From Paenibacillus sp. JZ16 (lineage in GTDB: Bacteria; Bacillota; Bacilli; Paenibacillales; Paenibacillaceae), in contig NZ_CP017659.1 of assembly GCF_015326965.1 (NCBI RefSeq), positions 3,513,501 to 3,577,500 of the forward strand: a stretch of 64,000 bases of DNA, read 5' to 3'. Below the pieces are notes generated by a model. The model saw only the letters and a list, made by a program, of their open reading frames with translations. It did no database searches and was not told the DNA's origin. Shown here piece after piece: positions 51,777 to 59,977 of this stretch. The translations under genes were made by a program, and so were the position numbers. Numbering within the stretch: position 1 is the first letter of the stretch; the number at the start of each line of letters is the position of its first letter.

Positions 51777-53609
51777 TTACTCCACCGTCACGCTCTTCGC
51801 CAGGTTCCGCGGCTTATCCACGTCGTTGCCACGGGCAAGCGATGCGTAGTAGGCAAGCAGCTGCAACGGTACGACAGACAAGGCAGCCGTCAAGATCGGC
51901 AAGGTCTTCGGAATGGCGAAGGCTTGATCCACGGATTTCAGCAGGCCGGCCACATGCTCTTCATGCGTAATCGCCATCACTTCTGCACCGCGGGCCTTCA
52001 CTTCTTTGATATTACTCACCGTTTTCTCCATAACCGCTTCCTGGGTTGCCAAGGCAATAACCGGAATGCCCTCTTCAATCAAGGCCAGCGTACCATGCTT
52101 CAGTTCGCCGGCAGCATAAGCCTCGGAATGAATGTAAGAGATCTCCTTCAGCTTCAGGGACCCTTCTTGTGCTACGGCGTAGTCTTGACCACGACCGATG
52201 AAGAACAGGTTCTCATGCTCCGCAATTTGCTCGGCATATCCCTTGATTGATTCTGCGTTGGTCAGCATGGACTCTACCTGTTCAGGCAGTGCTTCCATCG
52301 CTGCAATGACTTCAGCCACAGCGTCTTCGGTCATCGTACCGCGTACTTGAGCCAGGTACAGACCCAACAGATAGAACGCAATTAACTGAGAAGTATAGGC
52401 TTTCGTGGAAGCTACGGCGATCTCCGGTCCAGCCAGGGTGCCGAGCACATCGTTGGCTTCACGGGCAATCGAACTGCCTACTACGTTCGTGATGGCCAGG
52501 ACATGAGCGCCATGGCTCTGCGCTTCACGAAGCGCAGCCAAGGTATCTGCCGTTTCACCGGATTGGCTTACAACGATAACAAGGGTCTCTGGCGTAACGA
52601 TTGGCGAACGGTAACGATACTCGGACGCCACGTCATTCTCAACCGGAATGCGTACCATCTCTTCAATCACGCTGCGTCCCACAAGTCCTGCATGGTAAGC
52701 CGTACCACAGGCGACGATCTGAACATTGCGAATGTTCTTAATCTGTTCCTGTGTCAGCTTCAGCTCAGGCAGAACGACTTTACGTCCGCTCTCATCTACA
52801 CGGCCCAGCATGGTATCCCGGTATGCTTTTGGCTGCTCGTGGATCTCCTTCAGCATGAAGTGATCGAATCCGCCTTTTTCCGCTGTAACGGCATCCCAAT
52901 CGACACGAATCATTTCCCGAGAAATAAAGTTCCCCTCAATGGTCATTAATTCGACAGCATCTGCGGTCAGCAGAGCCATCTCTCCATCGTTGAGAATATA
53001 TACGTTCCGCGTATATTTCAAAATAGCCGGAATATCAGAACCGATGAAGTTCTCCCCTTCTCCAAGACCAATAATAAGCGGGCTTGCTTGACGCACAGCC
53101 ACTAATCGATCCGGCTCATACTCGGTCAAAACGCCAAGGGCAAATGCGCCTCTCATGTAAGAGATCGCCTTCTGCACGGCCTTTACGATATCCCCGTCAT
53201 ATTCACGGGCAATGAGATGGGAGATAACTTCGGTATCGGTCTCCGAAACAAAGTGGTGTCCTTGGCTGATCAGCCCTTCCTTCAGCTCCAGATAGTTCTC
53301 AACGATCCCGTTATGAACCACAGAGAACTTCTGGCTTTCGTCTGTATGCGGATGCGAATTCACGTCCGATGGCCGGCCATGTGTTGCCCAACGAGTGTGA
53401 CCGATACCTGCGGTTCCCACGAGTGGAGCAGATTCGAGTCTCTCCTCCAAATTGGCAAGACGCCCTTGTGCCTTGGCCACACGCAGACCTTCATTCGTAA
53501 ACACGGCAATCCCTGCTGAATCGTATCCGCGATACTCCAGCTTTCTCAATCCCTCGATCAACACCGCTTGCGTTTTCTGATTTCCAATATATCCGACAAT
53601 ACCACACAT
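51777..53609 (-). CDS. glmS: Glutamine-fructose-6-phosphate aminotransferase (isomerising)
   Basis: A 610-aa enzyme that makes glucosamine-6-phosphate from fructose-6-phosphate and glutamine, the entry to peptidoglycan amino sugars. The start is set at MCGIVGYIG, because Cys2 is the glutaminase nucleophile; the longer frame to 53705 is spurious. The N-terminal Ntn glutaminase (~1-235: RWATHGRPSDVNSHPH, HNGIVENY) is followed by two SIS sugar-isomerase domains (SQSGETADTLAAL; STKAYTSQL). It ends in the conserved KSVTVE. Feedback control by the upstream glmS ribozyme is expected. Confidence 0.98.
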   Translation of the reverse strand: MCGIVGYIGNQKTQAVLIEGLRKLEYRGYDSAGIAVFTNEGLRVAKAQGRLANLEERLESAPLVGTAGIGHTRWATHGRPSDVNSHPHTDESQKFSVVHNGIVENYLELKEGLISQGHHFVSETDTEVISHLIAREYDGDIVKAVQKAISYMRGAFALGVLTEYEPDRLVAVRQASPLIIGLGEGENFIGSDIPAILKYTRNVYILNDGEMALLTADAVELMTIEGNFISREMIRVDWDAVTAEKGGFDHFMLKEIHEQPKAYRDTMLGRVDESGRKVVLPELKLTQEQIKNIRNVQIVACGTAYHAGLVGRSVIEEMVRIPVENDVASEYRYRSPIVTPETLVIVVSQSGETADTLAALREAQSHGAHVLAITNVVGSSIAREANDVLGTLAGPEIAVASTKAYTSQLIAFYLLGLYLAQVRGTMTEDAVAEVIAAMEALPEQVESMLTNAESIKGYAEQIAEHENLFFIGRGQDYAVAQEGSLKLKEISYIHSEAYAAGELKHGTLALIEEGIPVIALATQEAVMEKTVSNIKEVKARGAEVMAITHEEHVAGLLKSVDQAFAIPKTLPILTAALSVVPLQLLAYYASLARGNDVDKPRNLAKSVTVE

Positions 53610-53834
53610 AGTATGATTCCTCCGTTCGATTTCCCTATAATAGTAGGCGGAAATAGAACACGGCAGCATCTGTGCGGTATCAGGAAAGAAGAATGATTTA
53701 TTCAATTATCAACGTTCAAAAATCCAGCATGATATAGGCTGCTAAGCTGAACAGACATGAATGCACTCTTCTTCCACCGCGCTGCCCTGTTCTAAATCGC
53801 ACATTCATGTTTTGTATTAGTTAAGAAGAAGCAC

Positions 53835-54017
53835 CTGCGGATCCGTTGTAAGAACGGTCGCCCATTCCTTTTCCGTGATTCGCTTACGGTTGGTGCATAA
53901 CCGAGAGGTCCCCGCCGAATAATCCGAACACCTCTACCTCGTCAACTTGCGTTCTGCCGTTTGGTTATCCCTATCGTAGCAATAACCAATCCCCGCGCAG
54001 GTACAAGCTCTGGCGCT
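53835..54017 (-). ncRNA. glmS ribozyme (GlcN6P-responsive self-cleaving riboswitch)
   Basis: On the minus strand the ribozyme begins at AGCGCCAGAGCTTGTACC and contains the conserved core GTTGACGAGGTAGAGG, then TTCGGCGGGGACCTC. It ends in a P4-like stem, ACCGTT...AACGGAT. Self-cleavage is expected just before GCGCC, between 54017 and 54016. Glucosamine-6-phosphate acts as cofactor, and cleavage destabilises the glmS message. It lies ~230 bases ahead of the glmS start. Confidence 0.93.
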
Positions 54018-54260
54018 TATGAAGCTTGAAGTAACCTCACAATCCTCGCTTTCTATTCTTGAATGACATCCTTTATTATATTCATGCTATATCACTTTGG
54101 CAACTCGGCTGTTTCCTAGGTGCTCCAAGCCCTGCGTATAATTAACCCCATGAATGACATCGAATGGCCTACCCTCTCAAGCGATGCCGTAATTCACACT
54201 CTTTGCTGACAGGACAGGAGGTGTTGCGCTTTCATTGACTGGCTTCATTGAAAAGCAGCA

Positions 54261-54294
54261 GGCCAGTGAACCGGATCCGCATAGTTCACTGGCC
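54261..54294. terminator. Terminator of glmM
   Basis: Perfect 11-bp stem GGCCAGTGAAC / GTTCACTGGCC; on the minus strand it is followed by TGCTGCTTTTC. Confidence 0.75.
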
Positions 54295-54339
54295 CTGACA
54301 AAAATTAGTCTGCTTTCCTTGAAAAATACACCCTTAGTC

Positions 54340-55680
54340 TTACGCCAATTCCCGCTTCACCACGTCTGCAATCTGCGTTACATAACGGTCGAGCTCTTCT
54401 TTGTCCGGGCCTTCGGCCATGACGCGAATGAGGGATTCCGTTCCCGATGGGCGAACCAGGACACGTCCATTATCCCCCAGAATGCCTTCGACTTCAGCAA
54501 TCGCAGACTCAATAACGGTATTGCCTTGGTACTTGCTCTTATCGCCAACACGAACATTAACCAGCACTTGCGGGTACTTGCGCATGCTGCTCTTCAGCTC
54601 ATGCAGAGGCTTGCCGGAGGCTACCAACGTATCCACCAATTGAATTCCCGTCAGAATGCCATCCCCTGTAGTATTGTGATCCAGGAAAATCACGTGTCCT
54701 GACTGCTCTCCACCCAGGTTATATCCGCCACGGCGCATTTCTTCCATCACGTAGCGGTCACCGACTGCCGTTTTAGCAGTTTTCAGCTTCAAGCTGTCAC
54801 ATGCCTTATAGAAACCGATGTTACTCATAACGGTCGAAACGATGGTGCCTGCCTTCAGCTTGCCGGCACGGTTCATGGCATCACCGCAAATGCACAGAAT
54901 GAAATCGCCGTCTACTTCCTCGCCTTTTGCGTCAATGGCAATCAAGCGATCCGCATCTCCGTCAAAAGCCAGACCGAGGTCAGCGCCATGCTGGAGCACA
55001 GCCTCGACGAGTTTCTCCGGGTGAGTCGATCCGCAGTGATCGTTGATATTCAAGCCATTCGGCTCAGCACCGATGGTGATCACATCCGCGCCCAATTCAC
55101 GGAAAAGCTTTGGAGCCAGCTCATAAGCTGCGCCATTAGCACAGTCCAGTACGATTTTCAGACCGTCAAACCGGTTATTGACCGTCGTTTTCAAATATTC
55201 CAGGTATTTATATTTCGATTCGTTATCAACCAGCAATTCACCTAAATCAGCCCCGATTGGCCGCGGCAGATTATCCGTTTCCGCATCCATCAGCTCTTCA
55301 ATCTTAAGCTCTGTCTCATCCGACAGCTTGAAGCCGTCTCCACCGAAGAACTTGATGCCGTTATCTTGTACCGGGTTATGTGAAGCCGAGATCATAACAC
55401 CCGCATCAGCCTTCAAAAGTCTTGTGATATACGCCACCGCTGGTGTACTTACGACACCCAGACGAATGACATGTGCACCGATTGACAGCAGGCCTGCAAC
55501 CAAAGCCGACTCCAGCATAGCCCCCGATACGCGAGTATCCATGCCGATGATGACGGTTGGCTTCTCTTTATCGCCAGTGAGCACATAGCCGCCGCAGCGA
55601 CCGATGCTGTAAGCCATTTCCGCTGTCAGCTCTTGATTGGCAACTCCTCTTACTCCATCTGTACCAAAATATTTCCCCAT
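54340..55680 (-). CDS. glmM: Phosphoglucosamine mutase
   Basis: A 446-aa alpha-D-phosphohexomutase that converts glucosamine-6-phosphate to glucosamine-1-phosphate. The active-site Ser is in the phosphoserine loop [19 protein letters not shown], the metal loop is AFDGDADR, the sugar loop [10 protein letters not shown] and the phosphate loop [12 protein letters not shown]. It follows ybbR by 32 bases, in the conserved cdaA-ybbR-glmM order. In related bacteria GlmM also binds and inhibits CdaA. Confidence 0.98.
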   Translation of the reverse strand: MGKYFGTDGVRGVANQELTAEMAYSIGRCGGYVLTGDKEKPTVIIGMDTRVSGAMLESALVAGLLSIGAHVIRLGVVSTPAVAYITRLLKADAGVMISASHNPVQDNGIKFFGGDGFKLSDETELKIEELMDAETDNLPRPIGADLGELLVDNESKYKYLEYLKTTVNNRFDGLKIVLDCANGAAYELAPKLFRELGADVITIGAEPNGLNINDHCGSTHPEKLVEAVLQHGADLGLAFDGDADRLIAIDAKGEEVDGDFILCICGDAMNRAGKLKAGTIVSTVMSNIGFYKACDSLKLKTAKTAVGDRYVMEEMRRGGYNLGGEQSGHVIFLDHNTTGDGILTGIQLVDTLVASGKPLHELKSSMRKYPQVLVNVRVGDKSKYQGNTVIESAIAEVEGILGDNGRVLVRPSGTESLIRVMAEGPDKEELDRYVTQIADVVKRELA

Positions 55681-55712
55681 GTTTTATATACTCCTTTATC
55701 TACTCTTCGTTA

Positions 55713-57191
55713 TTATCCATCATTGGACGTTTCTGATCCCGTTGTCCCATCATTCGATCCGTCTCCCGGCGGATGTGATGGGGTTTCTCCTGATCCGGAG
55801 TTATCCGTGTCTTCATGAGTAGGAGGCGTCTCCGGATCCTCCTCCTGATCATTGCCTGTTCCTGTTCCCGCTCCTGATCCCGTTCCTGGTGGAACAGGCG
55901 GCTTGTCTTCCGTTCCCTCATTCTTCGAGGTGTCCGGCTCCGTTGTCACGGGCTTGGAGTTATCCTTGAGTTCTACCTTAACAACAGGACGTTCCGAATC
56001 CGTACGGTTAATAAAGTTAGGAAGCGTGATCTGCAGCGGAATTTCGTGAACGCCGGCTTTCAAACCGGTTGCATTCGCTTCAGCCCCGATATCCGTCGGC
56101 TCCAGGCTATTGAGCAAGTCCGGCGCTCCGGTGAGCGTTAAAGATATGGTCTTCGTCTTTGGATCCGTAATGACAGCATCCAAGCCGGAGGCAACCCCTT
56201 TTAACGTTATCGGAATCCCCGTAATCACCCGTTCACCATGCGATACCGCCGTAACATCCACCGTTACAGAGCTCGGCTCGATTTTCTCAAAACCTTCAGG
56301 CGGCGTCAAGTCGGCCGTAAGCACTGTTGTTCCCGAATTTCTAACTTCTCCCAGATTGATCGTAGCTTCGATATAGGTCTCAGCTCCTGCCAGCGCCTCT
56401 TTACTGCCAAACAGCTTCACTTCTTTTACCTTCTGTTCCACCTTGGATAGGACAAACCCTTCCGGCAGCCGTCCGGTATATTGAAGCTCCAGCGGCAGGG
56501 TGACAAAAGCAGGCTCAATCGGCACTTCAGCTGCTACTGTAGCAGGCTCAATGACCGCATCTTCCATTGCGTTGCCTTCTTTATCATATGCTGTAAGCTT
56601 GACTCGTTTCTCCGTAATCTTCTCTTTGGCACCATCAAGCTCCACATTACCTTTGACCTGCCCCAGATTCGCCATTGACGATTCAGGCAGGGTAACCGTA
56701 ACTTGCCTTGGGTCAATCAGCACGGGTGTTCCGGCCCGATAATCTTTAGCAGGCTCGCCTTTGGTTCCAATACTTACCGTCACGGATTTCGACACTCTCG
56801 CCTCTACCGTCACCGTAACAACCGAAGGCTCCATCGATACCATCTCCACGCCACTCGGGATGGAGGGCGTTAGCGGAAGTGTGTGCGTACCCGGTTCTTT
56901 GACGTTGCTCAAATCAAGCTTCACCTTATAATCGTCGGTCAAAAGCGAAATATTGGATTTCTTTCCCCGAACTTCGAGATTTACACGGTCTTTATCAATC
57001 CCTGTTAACGCATATTCGCTGTCATCAAATCCATAAGTCTGTATCTCAACGCCTTCAATGACTTTGGTATCATAAAAAGTCGTTGGCGGTGCAGGCGTTC
57101 CGCTGTCCATATGAACCATCGCCCACAATAAAATACTGACAGCGAGTGCAATGAGCTTGCTTGCCGTGTTGTTCTTGATCCATTTATCCAT
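55713..57191 (-). CDS. cdaR: YbbR/CdaR-domain regulator of diadenylate cyclase
   Basis: A 492-aa extracytoplasmic protein. An N-terminal signal anchor (NNTASKLIALAVSILLWAMV) is followed by four YbbR repeats (~45-400) and an acidic, Pro/Ser/Gly-rich disordered tail of ~90 residues (PGTGSGAGTGTGNDQEEDPE). It modulates CdaA activity in other Firmicutes. The start at 57191 (MDKWIKNN) has GGAAGGGGG upstream and overlaps the cdaA end by eight bases; the frame to 57317 would lie inside cdaA. Its long tail is unusual in composition. Confidence 0.93.
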   Translation of the reverse strand: MDKWIKNNTASKLIALAVSILLWAMVHMDSGTPAPPTTFYDTKVIEGVEIQTYGFDDSEYALTGIDKDRVNLEVRGKKSNISLLTDDYKVKLDLSNVKEPGTHTLPLTPSIPSGVEMVSMEPSVVTVTVEARVSKSVTVSIGTKGEPAKDYRAGTPVLIDPRQVTVTLPESSMANLGQVKGNVELDGAKEKITEKRVKLTAYDKEGNAMEDAVIEPATVAAEVPIEPAFVTLPLELQYTGRLPEGFVLSKVEQKVKEVKLFGSKEALAGAETYIEATINLGEVRNSGTTVLTADLTPPEGFEKIEPSSVTVDVTAVSHGERVITGIPITLKGVASGLDAVITDPKTKTISLTLTGAPDLLNSLEPTDIGAEANATGLKAGVHEIPLQITLPNFINRTDSERPVVKVELKDNSKPVTTEPDTSKNEGTEDKPPVPPGTGSGAGTGTGNDQEEDPETPPTHEDTDNSGSGETPSHPPGDGSNDGTTGSETSNDG

Positions 57192-58014
57192 TGCTGCCGT
57201 CCCCCTTCCGTTTCCAGAAGAACGTGCGTTTCTCCTTAATGGACGCGGCAGGCCTGAGCTCCTCATACAATTTGGAGATGAGGGACTCTTCCTTAATATC
57301 TCGAACCACCTGTCCATTCAAGGCCAGCGATACTTGCCCAGTCTCCTCGGATACGACAACCGAAATCGCATCCCCCACCTCGCTGATTCCGATAGCGGCA
57401 CGGTGTCTTGTTCCCAGTTCCTTACTGATAAAAGGATTCTCTGATAGCGGTAAATAGCAGCCAGCCGCCGCAATTTGACCGTTCTGAATAATGACAGCTC
57501 CGTCATGGAGCGGCGTGTTCGGTATAAAAATGTTAATAAACAATTCCGAGCTGATCACCGATCTCATCGGAATTCCTGATTCTACATATTCATTCAGGCC
57601 CGTCGTCCGCTCAAAGACGATCAAAGCCCCTATTTTGCGCCGAGACAAATAATTAACCGCCTTAATGGTTTCGCTGATTAACTTATTGGTTTCCTCGTCA
57701 ATATCCGCCGTCCGCCCAAACAGCTTGCCTCGTCCGAGCTGCTCCAGACCACGTCTGAGCTCCGGTTGGAAGATAATAAAGATCGCCAACACCCCAAATG
57801 TAAAGATCTGATTCATCAGCCACTTCAGCGTATACAGATCAAACCAGGTGCTGAGAGCCCAGATGACCACCAGCACCAAAATCCCTTTGAGCAGCTGGAC
57901 CGCCCGCGTGCCGCGGACGAGCAGTATCATCTGGTATATTATATAAGTAACGATAAGGATATCGATGATATCTTTAATGGTTTCACCCCAGGTCATATCT
58001 GTGAAATACTCCAT
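57184..58014 (-). CDS. cdaA: Diadenylate cyclase CdaA
   Basis: A 276-aa membrane enzyme that makes c-di-AMP from two ATP. Three N-terminal helices (~10-80: DIIDILIVTYIIYQMILLV, GILVLVVIWALSTWF, IFTFGVLAIFIIFQPEL) precede the DAC domain, with the catalytic DGA (LHDGAVIIQNGQI) and RHR (LGTRHRAAIGISE) motifs. c-di-AMP controls potassium and osmolyte homeostasis; its riboswitch receptor occurs in this window ahead of the ehu-ect operon. It heads the cdaA-ybbR-glmM cluster. Confidence 0.97.
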   Translation of the reverse strand: MEYFTDMTWGETIKDIIDILIVTYIIYQMILLVRGTRAVQLLKGILVLVVIWALSTWFDLYTLKWLMNQIFTFGVLAIFIIFQPELRRGLEQLGRGKLFGRTADIDEETNKLISETIKAVNYLSRRKIGALIVFERTTGLNEYVESGIPMRSVISSELFINIFIPNTPLHDGAVIIQNGQIAAAGCYLPLSENPFISKELGTRHRAAIGISEVGDAISVVVSEETGQVSLALNGQVVRDIKEESLISKLYEELRPAASIKEKRTFFWKRKGDGSNG

Positions 58015-58333
58015 ACAGCAACCCCCGTCATTTCCTTTAAGTGCGGGCCCAAAAAATCCGGTTCCTCGAAAATGAACGCGAAAGATTCGATTTCACCGAA
58101 CCAGCTCTCCATTTTCCTTCGGATCACACGGGGACTTTTTGAACTTCCTTTTTAATAACGCATGAGACTTATATATGTAGTATGTACTCTACACTCTCTA
58201 GGTTATAACGTTAATCTTTCCGATGCAAGCGGACGCCCACTGCTTTCCATGAAAAAGATCATAAAGTCAACAAAAGAAGCGCCGTCTTTTCACAGAAAAG
58301 AGGCGCTTTTATTCAGTAGGCATCAGGTTTCAC
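58015..58333. other. Intergenic region between rsiW and cdaA
   Basis: No gene. It contains the rsiW terminator (58272-58310) and should carry the cdaA promoter; I see no confident promoter boxes. Confidence 0.5.
58272..58310 (-). terminator. Terminator of sigW-rsiW
   Basis: On the minus strand AAAAGCGCC-TC-TTTTC / GAAAAGACGGCGCTT stem with TTTTG after it, 22 bases beyond the rsiW stop. Confidence 0.75.
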
Positions 58334-58948
58334 CTAGCGGTAAGCGGCATCTGTAAACAGAGTGGAGATCTTGTACCAGATCCAGTCCATCGCCCGATCT
58401 ATGTCCTTCACTTGACCTGCTATATGTGAGGTGGAAGCCTGAAATAATTCTCCGTCAATGACGGTCACGTTGCCATTCACTTGACCGTAGACCTTCGTCT
58501 TTCCATTCTCGACTGTAATATCTCCCGTGATGATTTGATCCGGAGGAATAATGACGGTATCTCCTTCAATCACCAGCTTTTCGAATTCGTCACTCTTTAC
58601 AACCAGCTGGGTATCCTGACTCCAAAAACTGATTGTGCTGAAGAGCATGACAACCAAAAACAAAGCTGCAGCCGTGAGCGCAGGATGATTCCTAACCCAT
58701 TTGACCCAAGCTTTTTGTCTCTTGGGCTGCGGCAGCATGCCCATTATACGTTCCGTTAAATCATCGGATGGCTTGGTCGCATGATGAGTTAAGGAATAAA
58801 GAAGCATATCGGTATGCTCCAGCTTCTCGAAGTAATTCCGACAGTCAGCACAATCCCGCAAATGCTTCTGCAATTCCAGCTGCTGTGGGTCGGACAAGTC
58901 ATTATCCAGATAATCATGCATCAAAGAGACGGCTAATTTGCAATCCAT
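58334..58948 (-). CDS. rsiW: Anti-sigma-W factor RsiW
   Basis: A 204-aa single-span membrane protein. An N-terminal zinc-binding anti-sigma domain (zf-HC2: MHDYLDNDLSDPQQLELQKHLRDCADCRNY) holds SigW. One transmembrane helix (LTAAALFLVVMLFSTISFW) lies at ~88-106. The extracellular part is beta-rich (VENGKTKVYGQVNGNVTVIDG). Regulated proteolysis of RsiW releases SigW under envelope stress. ATG 58948 is preceded by AAAGGATTGG; longer frames lack a site. It follows sigW in the same direction. Confidence 0.93.
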   Translation of the reverse strand: MDCKLAVSLMHDYLDNDLSDPQQLELQKHLRDCADCRNYFEKLEHTDMLLYSLTHHATKPSDDLTERIMGMLPQPKRQKAWVKWVRNHPALTAAALFLVVMLFSTISFWSQDTQLVVKSDEFEKLVIEGDTVIIPPDQIITGDITVENGKTKVYGQVNGNVTVIDGELFQASTSHIAGQVKDIDRAMDWIWYKISTLFTDAAYR

Positions 58949-59169
58949 TTGTGAGCCAATCCTTTCATTCAATCTCTTTGCTGGGTCCCTTCCCCATAGG
59001 GGCATAAGACTTGCTTATTGTTCATACGTGCCGGAATCAGGGATGTTTCAATTTTTTTAAAAGAAAGTCAGAAAAAAATTTGCAGGGACTAACTTTCTGG
59101 CTCCGCAAGAAAAAAGCGCCCTTAAACGCGATCTCTCTTCCACAAAGAACGGCGATAGGCGTTTTCCCC

Positions 59170-59736
59170 TCACAATTTGTACTCTAATTTTTTGCGTAAA
59201 AATTCGCGTCCACGATGTACACGCGTTTTGATCGTTGTTACAGGCAAGTCCAAAATCTCGCTGATCTCCTGCAGAGATAAATCCTGAATGTACCTTAGAA
59301 TCATGATTGTCTTATACTTGGCAGGAAGTCCGTCAATCGCCGTATGAATAATACGCTGTGTCTCGGATAGCAGCATTTCACTCTCCGGTGTACGATTATC
59401 GCTCGGGATCAAGGAGTAGCCGTCCATACCTTCGCTTTCATTCAGTTCGGCGTCCAGCGAGAAAGACGGCTTGCGCTTGCGCAGCCGATCAATGCTAAGA
59501 TTTGTACCGATTCGGTATATCCAAGTTGAGAACTTCTGATTCTCGTCGTATCGATCAAGGTTTTTATATACACGCAAAAAAGTCTCTTGTACGACATCCT
59601 CAGCCTCATGGCGGTTACTCAGCATCCGGTAAGCCAAATGAAAAATCTTGTCTTTATAAAGCTCTACGATTTCGGCAAAAGCTCTCTGGTCCCCTTTTCG
59701 GGCCAGCTTCGCCAGTCTTACATCCAAATTGTCCAC
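59170..59736 (-). CDS. sigW: ECF RNA polymerase sigma factor SigW
   Basis: A 188-aa ECF sigma factor. Region 2 (GDQRAFAEIVELYKDKIFHLAYRMLSNRHEAEDVVQETFLRVYKNLDRYDENQKFSTWIYRI) and region 4 (YIQDLSLQEISEILDLPVTTIKTRVHRGREFLRKKL) are intact. GTG 59736 (VDNLDVRLAKLA) is preferred since GGGGG lies seven bases upstream; GTG 59739 is possible. It controls envelope-stress genes and is held by RsiW. I could not find the expected autoregulatory TGAAAC/CGTA promoter upstream. Confidence 0.94.
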   Translation of the reverse strand: MDNLDVRLAKLARKGDQRAFAEIVELYKDKIFHLAYRMLSNRHEAEDVVQETFLRVYKNLDRYDENQKFSTWIYRIGTNLSIDRLRKRKPSFSLDAELNESEGMDGYSLIPSDNRTPESEMLLSETQRIIHTAIDGLPAKYKTIMILRYIQDLSLQEISEILDLPVTTIKTRVHRGREFLRKKLEYKL

Positions 59737-59904
59737 CACAATTCCCCCAGAATGGTCTGATGGGTAACGTCTAAAAAGCATCATTCAAATCGTAATTCAA
59801 CTGTTTCTAAAAATCAACAATAATTCAAAAAGAATCCCTATTCTCTATCAATGACAGCCATGCTGCAGCCGATACTTTATTCATCAGAGTAGACTGCTAT
59901 AGAT

Positions 59905-59935
59905 GAAAAAACGAGGTTCCTTTAGGGAACCTCGC
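59905..59935 (-). terminator. Terminator of ppc
   Basis: On the minus strand CGAGGTTCC / GGAACCTCG stem with TAAA loop region and T6 tract. Confidence 0.9.
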
Positions 59936-59977
59936 CTTAAACTATCCCTTTCAAACAGCGTTGGCATCCTGTACGGA

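Noticed and set aside
59737..59870. Sigma-W autoregulatory promoter upstream of sigW
   Set aside because: A GAAAC element is present, but no CGTA lies at the required ~16-base spacing.
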